31,525 nt of DNA from DAISJM01 sp036821485 (GTDB lineage: Bacteria; Verrucomicrobiota; Kiritimatiellia; CAIQIC01; JAGNIJ01). Positions 1 through 6,762 of the stretch are shown piece after piece. The position numbers were made by a program, and so were the translations under genes. The stretch lies in assembly GCA_036821485.1 (NCBI GenBank), contig DAISJM010000036.1, forward strand, positions 1 to 31,525, in the 5' to 3' direction. Each line of letters starts with the position of its first letter. The first letter of the stretch is position 1. The notes below the pieces were generated by a model. That model had not been told where the DNA came from, did no database searches, and worked only from the letters and a program-made list of their open reading frames with translations.

Positions 1-497
1 GCTATCGGCAGGCGCTGAATTTTACGTTCGATTCTCTCCAGGCGGCGCGTGCGGCGTTGGCGCGGCTCGATGAATTTCGAAAGCGGCTGGAAGAGGCCGC
101 CGGCGTAGAGCGGAAAGATGCGCCGTTGCCGGGCTGGGCGGAAACGGCCAAGACAGAGTTTGCGACGGCGCTGGATGATGATCTGAATATATCGGGGGCA
201 TTGGGCTCGTTGTTTGATATGGTCCACGCAGGCAACAAGGCGCTGGACGCGGGCGAGGTCGCGGTGGGGCAGGCGTGGGCGACACTGGCGCTGTTTGAAA
301 GCTTTGATTCGGTGCTGGGGCTGCTTCGGCCGAAGAGCGAGCAAGTTGAGCCCGAGGTGCTGGCCATGGTTGAGCTTCGCCAGGAGGCCCGGAAGAACAA
401 GAATTGGGCCGAGGCGGATCGTCTTCGCGAGGAATTGGCGGCGCGAGGCTGGACCGTGAAGGATACGGCCAAGGGGCCGGAGTTGAAGAGGCTGTGA
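1..497 (+). CDS. cysS: Cysteinyl-tRNA synthetase, C-terminal part (5' end outside window)
   Basis: This is the 3' end of a gene that enters from the left edge; the frame is open from base 3. The first visible residues (YRQALNFTFDSLQAA) match the conserved helix at the start of the C-terminal half of CysRS, which is normally followed by an anticodon-binding helical domain. The tail carries the usual basic helix, with the motif KNWAEADRLREELAARGW and then a DTAKGP-type end, as in most bacterial CysRS. The enzyme charges tRNA-Cys in the cytoplasm. The HIGH and KMSKS catalytic motifs and the zinc site would lie outside the window. An internal TTG at 57 is not a start. The gene ends 66 bases before tmk, with a heptamer repeat array in between. 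Assignment is confident from family motifs. Confidence 0.93.
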   Translation, partial: YRQALNFTFDSLQAARAALARLDEFRKRLEEAAGVERKDAPLPGWAETAKTEFATALDDDLNISGALGSLFDMVHAGNKALDAGEVAVGQAWATLALFESFDSVLGLLRPKSEQVEPEVLAMVELRQEARKNKNWAEADRLREELAARGWTVKDTAKGPELKRL

Positions 498-499
498 TT

Positions 500-541
500 A
501 GTGAGAAGTAAGAAGTGAAAAGTGAGCAATCGGAAGTAATG
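500..541 (+). repeat. Heptamer array A (consensus AGTRAGM), copy 1
   Basis: Six consecutive 7-base units begin three bases after the cysS stop: AGTGAGA, AGTAAGA, AGTGAAA, AGTGAGC, AATCGGA, AGTAATG. The first four are close variants and the last two are decayed. The array is followed by a CCATTAA/CCATCAC word pair at 544-557 that recurs at 26337-26365. The same heptamer family occurs at 22998-23032, 23049-23076 (inverted) and 26020-26047. No coding potential is seen. Confidence 0.75.
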
Positions 542-563
542 ATCCATTAACCATCACTGTTTC

Positions 564-1211
564 ATGCGTGGAAAATTCATAACTTTTGAGGGACCGGAGG
601 GGGCGGGGAAGACTACCCAGGCGCGTCGGCTTCAGACGAGGCTGGAGGGCATGGGGCTTGAAGTGCTTTATACCCGTGAGCCGGGTGGTACGCCCACCGG
701 CGAGGCCATTCGCGAGGTCCTTCAGTACGACAAGGCCGGCGAGCCCATCTGTCCCGAGACGGAGGTGCTTCTTTTCGCGGCCAGCCGTGCCCAACTCGTA
801 CGCAATGTCATTCTCCCCGCGTTGATGAAGGGCACCTTCGTGATTTGCGATCGCTTTGCCGATTCCACGACAGCCTACCAGGGTTACGGCCGTGGATTTC
901 CGATCGACCAGATGTTGGCGATCAACGACTTCGCGATTGGCGGGGCTGTGCCGGACCTGACGGTTCTGCTCGATGTGGACCTGAACATCGGGTTTGAGCG
1001 GCTGGCGACGCGCAAAGGTGCGCAACTGATGCTGGAGGGGCAACTGGACCGGATCGAGCGCGAGGCGCGTGCGTTCCATGAACGCGTGCGGAAGGGATAC
1101 CTCGAATTGTCCAAACGGTGGCCCGAGCGATTCAGGATCATCGACGCCCGCCGCGATCAGGATGCGGTGGAGAAGGATGTCTGGGAGCTGATTCGCCATG
1201 TCCTCCCTTGA
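564..1211 (+). CDS. tmk: Thymidylate kinase
   Basis: This 215-residue protein has the normal length for bacterial TMPK, which phosphorylates dTMP to dTDP for DNA synthesis. The P-loop GPEGAGKT lies at residues 10-17 near the N-terminus. The DRFADSTTAYQGYGRG segment carries the DR(F/Y/H) motif and the dTMP-contacting region. A LID-type stretch follows around the LATRKGAQ segment. The ATG at 564 is chosen because the P-loop then sits at its usual distance from the start. The 3' end overlaps holB by 14 bases, so the two are probably translationally coupled; tmk-holB is a common bacterial pairing of nucleotide supply with replication clamp loading. Confidence 0.96.
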   Translation: MRGKFITFEGPEGAGKTTQARRLQTRLEGMGLEVLYTREPGGTPTGEAIREVLQYDKAGEPICPETEVLLFAASRAQLVRNVILPALMKGTFVICDRFADSTTAYQGYGRGFPIDQMLAINDFAIGGAVPDLTVLLDVDLNIGFERLATRKGAQLMLEGQLDRIEREARAFHERVRKGYLELSKRWPERFRIIDARRDQDAVEKDVWELIRHVLP

Positions 1212-2157
1212 GAGAATTGCCGACGTCTTCGACGGTCTCAAGCAGAGCCACGAGGCGGGCCGTCTTGCCCATGCCTATCTGATCGTGGGATCGCCGCGCG
1301 GCGATGCCATGGCGCTGGCGGAGTCGCTCCTCCAACTCGTCTTCTGCACGTCCAAGAAGAAGCCCTGCGGGACCTGCGCGGGTTGCACCAAGGTGAAGTC
1401 GCGGCGTCATCCGGACGTCCTCTGGCTCGAGCCGGAGAGCAAGAGCCGGAAGATCACGATCGAACAGATTCGTGATGAACTGCAGCCGCGGATATCGCAG
1501 ACCTCCTTTGAAGGGGGCTGGAAAGCGGGCGTGCTGGTTCATGCCGAGCGCCTGACCGATAACGCCGCCAACTCATTCCTCAAGACGCTTGAGGAACCAC
1601 CCGGTGCGAGCCTGCTGCTGCTGTTGACCGATGCCGTGCAGCACCTGCTGCCGACGATTATCTCGCGTTGCCAGAAGCTGGTGCTTTCGGCCGGACAGGA
1701 CCTCATCGAGGACGAATGGCGCGAGCCGTTGATGACCATCCTGCGGATGGGAAGTGCGGGGGATGTGGTGTCATCGTTTGGTCAGTCCGGGCGTTTCAAG
1801 GCGTTGATGGACGAGATCCGGAAGTCCGTGGTTGCGGCGGAAGAAGCACGTCAGGCTGAGACGGAAGAGGACGAAGACACACAGGTCGCGCGTGTTGCAG
1901 CCCGCGTTCAGGATGTGAGGACGCGGATCCTGCGTTGCATGTTGCTATGGCGCCGGGATGTGCTGATGGCGGTGTTGGGGATGGGGGATGAGATTCTTCA
2001 CTTTCGCCATGAGGCCGAGGCTGTCCGTCGTGAGGCAGCCACGCTGGATTACGGCGAGGCGTTGCGGCGGTTGCGGGGCGTGGAGGAGATGATGAGGAAA
2101 TTGGAGCGCAATCTGCCTGAGGAAGCCGCATTCGAGACGTGCTGGAGCGGTGTGTGA
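1198..2157 (+). CDS. holB: DNA polymerase III clamp-loader subunit delta'
   Basis: This 319-residue AAA+ family protein of the replication clamp loader opens the sliding clamp together with DnaX and HolA. A four-cysteine zinc module is visible at C50, C57, C60 and C63. The sensor segment LEEPP and the SRC motif (IISRCQ) follow. The position of the P-loop reads GSPRGDAMAL without the GKT triplet, which is expected because delta' does not hydrolyse ATP. The acidic stretch EEDEDT around residue 225 is a linker before the C-terminal collar domain. The start lies inside tmk, with a 14-base overlap. A 129-base spacer with a strong hairpin follows before accB. Confidence 0.93.
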   Translation: MSSLERIADVFDGLKQSHEAGRLAHAYLIVGSPRGDAMALAESLLQLVFCTSKKKPCGTCAGCTKVKSRRHPDVLWLEPESKSRKITIEQIRDELQPRISQTSFEGGWKAGVLVHAERLTDNAANSFLKTLEEPPGASLLLLLTDAVQHLLPTIISRCQKLVLSAGQDLIEDEWREPLMTILRMGSAGDVVSSFGQSGRFKALMDEIRKSVVAAEEARQAETEEDEDTQVARVAARVQDVRTRILRCMLLWRRDVLMAVLGMGDEILHFRHEAEAVRREAATLDYGEALRRLRGVEEMMRKLERNLPEEAAFETCWSGV

Positions 2158-2181
2158 CGCACCGGGGTAGGGGGACAGGCA

Positions 2182-2208
2182 TGCTTCTCTCCACGGTGGA
2201 CAGGAGCA
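2182..2208 (+). other. Long inverted repeat between holB and accB
   Basis: A 27-base imperfect palindrome runs from TGCTTCTC through TCCA-CGG-TGGA to AGGAGCA. Hand pairing gives 12 positions with one wobble and one C-C mismatch around a 3-base loop. There is no T-run after it, so it is not a classical intrinsic terminator. It lies 25 bases past the holB stop and about 80 bases upstream of accB. It could be a transcript 3' end, a processing site or an acc leader element. Confidence 0.5.
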
Positions 2209-2286
2209 CATCCGGTTGGTAAACTGCTCAACCTTATAGGGTTTGGACCGATGGGCGGGAGCCCTTCACGGAGGTAATCAAGAACC

Positions 2287-2772
2287 ATGGATATCAAGAA
2301 TATCAAGAAGATCATCGACTTGATGAAAGCCAACGATCTTTGTGAATTTGAGATGGAAGAAGAAGGCTTTCGCATTGGCATCAAGCGGCGCAACGGCAGT
2401 GAGCCGCAGGTCGTTCTCTCATCGGCACCGCAGTCGGTCATGATGGCCCAGGCTGCGCCAGCCATGTCGGCTGTGGCTACGACCCCCGGGGTTGTTCTGG
2501 CGGCGGATGCTGCGAAGGAAGCGGAGAGCAAATTCCTCGAGATCAAGTCCCCGATCGTAGGCACGTTCTACCGCTCCGCGTCCCCGGACGCCGAGCCCTA
2601 TGTGACCGTCGGCAAGGAAGTCGAGGGGGAGACCGTGGTGTGCATCATCGAAGCCATGAAGGTGATGAACGAGATCAAGGCCGAGTGCAAGGGCGTGATC
2701 CGCAAGATCTTGGTGGAGAACGCGACGCCGGTTCAGTTTGGGCAGGTTCTGTTCCTCGTGGAGCCCGCATAG
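2287..2772 (+). CDS. accB: Biotin carboxyl carrier protein of acetyl-CoA carboxylase
   Basis: This 161-residue protein carries the biotin that shuttles CO2 between biotin carboxylase and the carboxyltransferase in malonyl-CoA synthesis. The biotinyl domain is C-terminal (about residues 84-161), and the target lysine is K125 in EAMKVMNEI. The N-terminal part is an AccC-interacting region followed by an Ala/Pro/Val-rich linker (about 45-80). A strong ribosome site GGAGGT lies at 2270-2275, 11 bases before the ATG, which is slightly long spacing. accC follows after 9 bases, the classic accBC pair. AccA and AccD are not in the window. Confidence 0.96.
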   Translation: MDIKNIKKIIDLMKANDLCEFEMEEEGFRIGIKRRNGSEPQVVLSSAPQSVMMAQAAPAMSAVATTPGVVLAADAAKEAESKFLEIKSPIVGTFYRSASPDAEPYVTVGKEVEGETVVCIIEAMKVMNEIKAECKGVIRKILVENATPVQFGQVLFLVEPA

Positions 2773-2781
2773 GACACATTC

Positions 2782-4146
2782 ATGTTTGATCGTATCCTGA
2801 TCGCGAATCGTGGGGAAATCGCCGTACGCATCATCCGGGCATGCCGGGAGATGGGCATCAAGGCCGTGGCGGTGTATTCCGAGGCGGACGCCGAGTCTTT
2901 GCACGTTCAACTGGCCGACGAGGCCATTTGCATCGGGCCGGCTTCGACGAAGGAGAGTTATCTCAAGATCGCCAACATCATCAGCGCGGCAGAAGTGGCT
3001 GACGTGGACGCGATTCACCCGGGCTACGGGTTCCTGTCGGAGAACGCGCACTTTGCGGAGATCTGCGAGAACTGCAAAATCACCTTCATCGGTCCGACGC
3101 CGGACAATATCCGGATGATGGGCGACAAGGCCAAGGCGCGCGACACGATGAGGAAGGCCAACGTGCCGGTGACCCCGGGCAGCGCCGGCGTGATCAAGGA
3201 CAAGGATGAGGCGCTGGTTGTGGCGCGTGAGATCGGCTACCCCGTGCTGATCAAGGCGGTGGCGGGTGGCGGCGGCAAGGGCATGCGTATCGCCCGCAAC
3301 GACGTCAGCTTGGTGCAAGGCTTTATGACTGCCTCGTCGGAGGCGGAGCGCGCGTTCGGCAACTCGGCCGTGTACATCGAGAAGTTCGTCGAGAACGCGC
3401 GACACATCGAGGTGCAGCTCATCGGCGATCACCATGGCAATGTCGTGGCGCTGGGCGAGCGCGACTGCAGTCTGCAGCGTCGTCATCAGAAGCTGCTCGA
3501 AGAGGCGCCGAGTCCTGCGCTTTCGCACAAAGTCCGCGAAAAGTTGGTGAAGGCGGCCGTGAAGGGCGCGCAGGCGGTGGGCTACCGCAATGCCGGGACC
3601 ATCGAGTTTCTCTACAACGACGACACGCACGATTTCTACTTCATGGAGATGAACACCCGTATCCAGGTGGAGCATCCTGTTACGGAGGAAATCACCGGCG
3701 TGGATCTCGTGAAGGAGCAGATCAGCGTGGCGATGGGCAACAAGCTCTCGTTCAGCGAGAAGGATGTTCATCCCTCCGGCCATTCCATCGAGCTTCGCAT
3801 CAATGCCGAGGATCCGTACAAGAACTTCACCCCGTCGCCCGGCAAAATCACCTTCCTGAACTTTCCCGGGGGTCCCGGGATCCGGGTCGACTCGCACGTC
3901 TACAACGGCTACACGATCTCGCCGCACTACGACAGCATGATCGGCAAGCTGATCGTGAAGGGGAAGAATCGGAAGGAAGCCATTGCCAAGATGGCGCGTG
4001 CATTGAGCGAATTTTACATCGAAGGTGTCCATACCACCGCGCCGCTGGGCCAGGCGGTCTTGAGCGACGCGCGGTTTGCGCGGGGCGAGTACAACACGGC
4101 TTTCCTCGAGAGCTTCGTGAAGGACGTGTTTCTGATCACGCCGTAA
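2782..4146 (+). CDS. accC: Acetyl-CoA carboxylase, biotin carboxylase subunit
   Basis: This 454-residue ATP-grasp enzyme carboxylates the biotin on AccB using ATP and bicarbonate. The N-terminal motif FDRILIANRGEIAVRI and the segment IHPGYGFLSEN are diagnostic. The glycine-rich ATP loop KAVAGGGGKGMR, the EMNTRIQVEHPVTE catalytic segment and the terminal domain are all present. Length matches the stand-alone bacterial subunit (about 450), not a fused pyruvate carboxylase. It is downstream of accB and 21 bases upstream of an Asp23-family gene. A B. subtilis operon with the same accB-accC-Asp23 order is known. Confidence 0.97.
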   Translation: MFDRILIANRGEIAVRIIRACREMGIKAVAVYSEADAESLHVQLADEAICIGPASTKESYLKIANIISAAEVADVDAIHPGYGFLSENAHFAEICENCKITFIGPTPDNIRMMGDKAKARDTMRKANVPVTPGSAGVIKDKDEALVVAREIGYPVLIKAVAGGGGKGMRIARNDVSLVQGFMTASSEAERAFGNSAVYIEKFVENARHIEVQLIGDHHGNVVALGERDCSLQRRHQKLLEEAPSPALSHKVREKLVKAAVKGAQAVGYRNAGTIEFLYNDDTHDFYFMEMNTRIQVEHPVTEEITGVDLVKEQISVAMGNKLSFSEKDVHPSGHSIELRINAEDPYKNFTPSPGKITFLNFPGGPGIRVDSHVYNGYTISPHYDSMIGKLIVKGKNRKEAIAKMARALSEFYIEGVHTTAPLGQAVLSDARFARGEYNTAFLESFVKDVFLITP

Positions 4147-4167
4147 TCACTCGGCAAGGCGGTACAT

Positions 4168-4656
4168 ATGATGCTGAAGAGAAAGAGCAAGGAAGAGAGC
4201 GCGGAACAGACCAAGGCCGGATTGCCGGAGGTCCGTGATGGCGCGCGGCCGGCTGACCAGACGGACAGCGGCGACGATCATACCGAAGACGGGAACGAAC
4301 TGGGTTCCGTTCAGATTCACAATCACGTGATCGCAACCATTGCGCGATTGGCGGCCCTGAAGGTTCCGGGCGTGGTCGAACTCAGCGGCAACATCGTTGA
4401 CGGTCTTGCGGGGTTCATCGGCCGGAAGACAAATGATCGCGGCATCCAGGTCGACATTGTCGATAACTCCGTGGTGCTCGAGTTGCACGTGATCTTGGAA
4501 TACGGTGTGCGCATTCCGCAGGTGTCATGGCAGATTCAGAATGAAGTCCGGCAGGCCGTGTCGCAGATGACCGGCAAGAGCGTCAAAGCGGTCAACGTGA
4601 TCGTGCAGACGCTGAAGTTTCCGGGCGAACAGACCAACGCCGAAGAGGGAGGTTGA
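4168..4656 (+). CDS. Asp23/Gls24 (DUF322) family protein, YqhY-like by context
   Basis: This 162-residue protein has an acidic, low-complexity N-terminus (about 1-45) and one Asp23 domain (about 48-155). Within it, VQIHNHVIATIARLAALKVPGV and the stretch ending VSQMTGKSVKAVNVIVQTLKF are typical of the family. Asp23 proteins are cytoplasmic. In staphylococci Asp23 is tethered to the membrane by AmaP, and in B. subtilis the relative YqhY is encoded next to accBC and linked to acetyl-CoA carboxylase balance. Here both contexts are combined: accBC upstream and an AmaP-like gene 3 bases downstream. That suggests a role in membrane or lipid homeostasis, though the biochemical activity is unknown. 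The start gives MM; the second ATG at 4171 is also possible. Confidence 0.85.
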   Translation: MMLKRKSKEESAEQTKAGLPEVRDGARPADQTDSGDDHTEDGNELGSVQIHNHVIATIARLAALKVPGVVELSGNIVDGLAGFIGRKTNDRGIQVDIVDNSVVLELHVILEYGVRIPQVSWQIQNEVRQAVSQMTGKSVKAVNVIVQTLKFPGEQTNAEEGG

Positions 4657-4659
4657 TTC

Positions 4660-5235
4660 ATGAAAGCCGTTCGCATCCTGTCCGGGATAGCCCTGTTCAG
4701 CCTGGTCATTGCCCTCGCTGCCGCGCTGGTGTACGCCGCTGTGCCGGGCAAGCCGTGGCAGGTGGTGTTTGATAATATGACCGTGTCGCGGTGGATCGGT
4801 TTTGAAACGGGTGTGGTGGTTCTTCTGCTGACCGTGATCTTTCTGCTCAGCGGTTTTCGCCGTCGTGGGCCGGACCAGTTCATCTCGTTTGAGGGTGAGG
4901 GTGGAACGGTATGCATCAGCATGAAGGCCGTGAAGGGCTTTCTCAGCAGGATCGGCGATGAATTCGCCGCGGTGCTGAGCTTGGAGCCCACGATCTGTTC
5001 GACGTCCGGCTCCATGCAGGTTGAATTGGACCTCCGGGTCAAATCGGGTACGCAGATTCCGGAACTATGCCGGTTGCTGCAGGAGCGCGTGCGCGAGAAG
5101 ATCCGCGAAAATCTGGGAATCACCGAGATCAAGAATGTGAAGATCAATGTGCGGGAGATTGTGGCCATCACGCTGGACGGCAAGAAGAGCAGTCCGGCCC
5201 CGGCTGAACTTCCCGCGGACTGGTCTGGATCCTGA
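4660..5235 (+). CDS. amaP: AmaP-like membrane anchor for the Asp23 protein
   Basis: This 191-residue protein has two predicted membrane helices, about residues 5-28 and 46-65, with a short loop between. An RRR charge cluster (68-70) follows, then a cytoplasmic domain with Asp23-like alternating strands (SMQVELDLRVKSGTQIPELC; VKINVREIVAITL). This two-helix plus Asp23-like layout is that of AmaP, known in staphylococci to hold Asp23 at the membrane. It starts 3 bases after the Asp23 gene and ends 3 bases before gmhA, so it is clearly in one operon. The gene symbol is by architecture and context; sequence identity to Gram-positive AmaP is probably low. Confidence 0.72.
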   Translation: MKAVRILSGIALFSLVIALAAALVYAAVPGKPWQVVFDNMTVSRWIGFETGVVVLLLTVIFLLSGFRRRGPDQFISFEGEGGTVCISMKAVKGFLSRIGDEFAAVLSLEPTICSTSGSMQVELDLRVKSGTQIPELCRLLQERVREKIRENLGITEIKNVKINVREIVAITLDGKKSSPAPAELPADWSGS

Positions 5236-5238
5236 GCC

Positions 5239-5802
5239 ATGGACTGGAATCGCCTTGCCGAGGAATATCTGGCTGTCGCGGACGAGGTCTTTGGATCGCT
5301 CAGCGCGAAAGTCGATGCGCTCGCCGTCGAACTCGCTGCATGCCTGAAGCAGGGGCAGAAGATTCTTATTTGCGGTAACGGCGGGAGCGCGGCCGACGCC
5401 CAGCATATGGCCGGCGAACTGATCAACAAGTTCCTCAAGGACCGGAAGCCTTATGCTGCGATAGCCCTGTCGACCGACACCTCCGTGCTGACGGCCATCG
5501 GCAACGACTTCGGTTACGATCAGACGTTTGAGAAACAGGTGCGTGGACTGGGGCGGAAGGGCGATGCGCTGGTCGGGATTTCGACCAGCGGAAACGCCGC
5601 CAACGTGCTCAGGGCTGTCGAGGCCGCGCGTTCGATGGGTATTCTGACCGTCGGCATTACGGGCGGCAAGGGCGGCAAACTTGCCGGCCAGGTGGATCGG
5701 TTGCTTTGCGTAGCCAGTTCCGCAAGTACGCCGCGCATCCAGGAAGGCCACCAGGTCATCATCCACGCACTCTGCGAGCGAATTGAAGAAATACTGGGCT
5801 GA
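5239..5802 (+). CDS. gmhA: Sedoheptulose-7-phosphate isomerase
   Basis: This 187-residue single SIS-domain enzyme has the expected length for GmhA, which converts D-sedoheptulose 7-phosphate to D-glycero-D-manno-heptose 7-phosphate, the first step to ADP-heptose for LPS core. Key segments are the CGNGGSAADAQHMAGEL phosphate-binding loop, STDTSVLTAIGNDFGYD, the second sugar-phosphate loop GISTSGNAANV, and the C-terminal QEGHQVIIHALCERIE with the conserved Gln and His. It lies in the acc/Asp23 operon with 3 bases to amaP and 15 bases to the following sugar kinase. Its presence implies a heptose-containing envelope glycan. Confidence 0.93.
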   Translation: MDWNRLAEEYLAVADEVFGSLSAKVDALAVELAACLKQGQKILICGNGGSAADAQHMAGELINKFLKDRKPYAAIALSTDTSVLTAIGNDFGYDQTFEKQVRGLGRKGDALVGISTSGNAANVLRAVEAARSMGILTVGITGGKGGKLAGQVDRLLCVASSASTPRIQEGHQVIIHALCERIEEILG

Positions 5803-5817
5803 TGGAGAGGTGGAGTA

Positions 5818-6759
5818 ATGGATAACACGCAGGCGGTGAAACAGCATTCTGACTCTCCCCGGCTGGTCGTCGTTGGATCTATCGGCATCGACACGATCGA
5901 GACGCCCAAGGCGCGCCGACAGAACATTCTGGGCGGCTCCGCAAGCTACGGCTGCGCGGCAGCCTCGTTCTTCACTGCTGTGGGCCTGGTGGGTGTTGTC
6001 GGCACGGACTTTCCGCCGGCTTACGTGGATTTGTACAAGAGGCTCGGCATCAACCTGGAGGGGCTCCAGACAGTTGAGGGCAAGACGTTCCAATGGGAAG
6101 GTGTCTACGAGACGAACCTCGACAATCGGCGGACGCTTCGCACCGATCTGAATGTGTTCGCGTCGTTCCGGCCCGACCTGCCTGCTTCGTACCGGAAGGC
6201 GCCGTTCCTCTTCCTGGCCAACATCTCGCCGGACCTGCAATTGCATGTGTTGGATCAGATGGAGAAGCCGCAATTTGTCGTGGCCGACACGATGGACCTT
6301 TGGATCAACAACACGCGCGAGGATCTGCAGAAGGTGATCGGTCGCGTGGACCTGCTTACGATGAACGAGTCCGAAGCGCGACACTTGAGCGGCAAGAAGG
6401 CCCTGCTCCGCGCCGCGCGCATGCTGCTCGGGATGGGGCCGAAGTACGTGCTGATCAAGAAGGGCGAACACGGCAGTGTGCTCTTCTCGAAGGACAGCAT
6501 TTTCCTGATGCCGGCGTATCCGCTTGAGGATGTCCGCGATCCGACCGGGGCAGGGGACAGCTTTGCCGGTGGCTTCATGGGCGCGTTGGCGGCCAATGGC
6601 GACACCAGCGAGAGCGCCATCCGCAAGGCTATGGTCTACGGCAGCGTGGTCGCGTCGTTTGGCGTCGAAGAGTTCAGCCTGGAACGGCTGCAGGTGCTGA
6701 CGGTCGACCAAGTTGAAGAACGCGCTTCGCTCTTCCGTTCCATGATGCGCTGCGAGTAG
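5818..6759 (+). CDS. PfkB/ribokinase-family sugar or nucleoside kinase
   Basis: This 313-residue PfkB-fold kinase shows the N-terminal VVVGSIGIDTIETP strand, the glycine-rich LGGSASYGCAAASFF motif, and the C-terminal anion-hole/catalytic motif DPTGAGDSFAGGFMG with its catalytic Asp. The substrate cannot be read from sequence. Position directly after gmhA makes a heptose-phosphate kinase role (HldE N-domain type) tempting, but the N-terminal motifs are not the HldE ones, and a ribokinase or adenosine-kinase-like role is equally possible. The ATG at 5818 follows a good ribosome site (GGAGAGGTGGAG). Its stop is only 3 bases from the stop of the convergent beta-helix gene, leaving no room for a separate terminator. 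Confidence 0.85.
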   Translation: MDNTQAVKQHSDSPRLVVVGSIGIDTIETPKARRQNILGGSASYGCAAASFFTAVGLVGVVGTDFPPAYVDLYKRLGINLEGLQTVEGKTFQWEGVYETNLDNRRTLRTDLNVFASFRPDLPASYRKAPFLFLANISPDLQLHVLDQMEKPQFVVADTMDLWINNTREDLQKVIGRVDLLTMNESEARHLSGKKALLRAARMLLGMGPKYVLIKKGEHGSVLFSKDSIFLMPAYPLEDVRDPTGAGDSFAGGFMGALAANGDTSESAIRKAMVYGSVVASFGVEEFSLERLQVLTVDQVEERASLFRSMMRCE

Positions 6760-6762
6760 GTG

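Noticed and set aside
2419..4032. 537-codon open frame on the minus strand opposite accB/accC
   Set aside because: It is the mirror of strong GC-rich codon bias in accC; the product is His/Arg/Asp-rich with no family motif.
5065..6711. 548-codon open frame on the minus strand opposite gmhA and the PfkB kinase
   Set aside because: It spans two clear plus-strand genes and has no motif.
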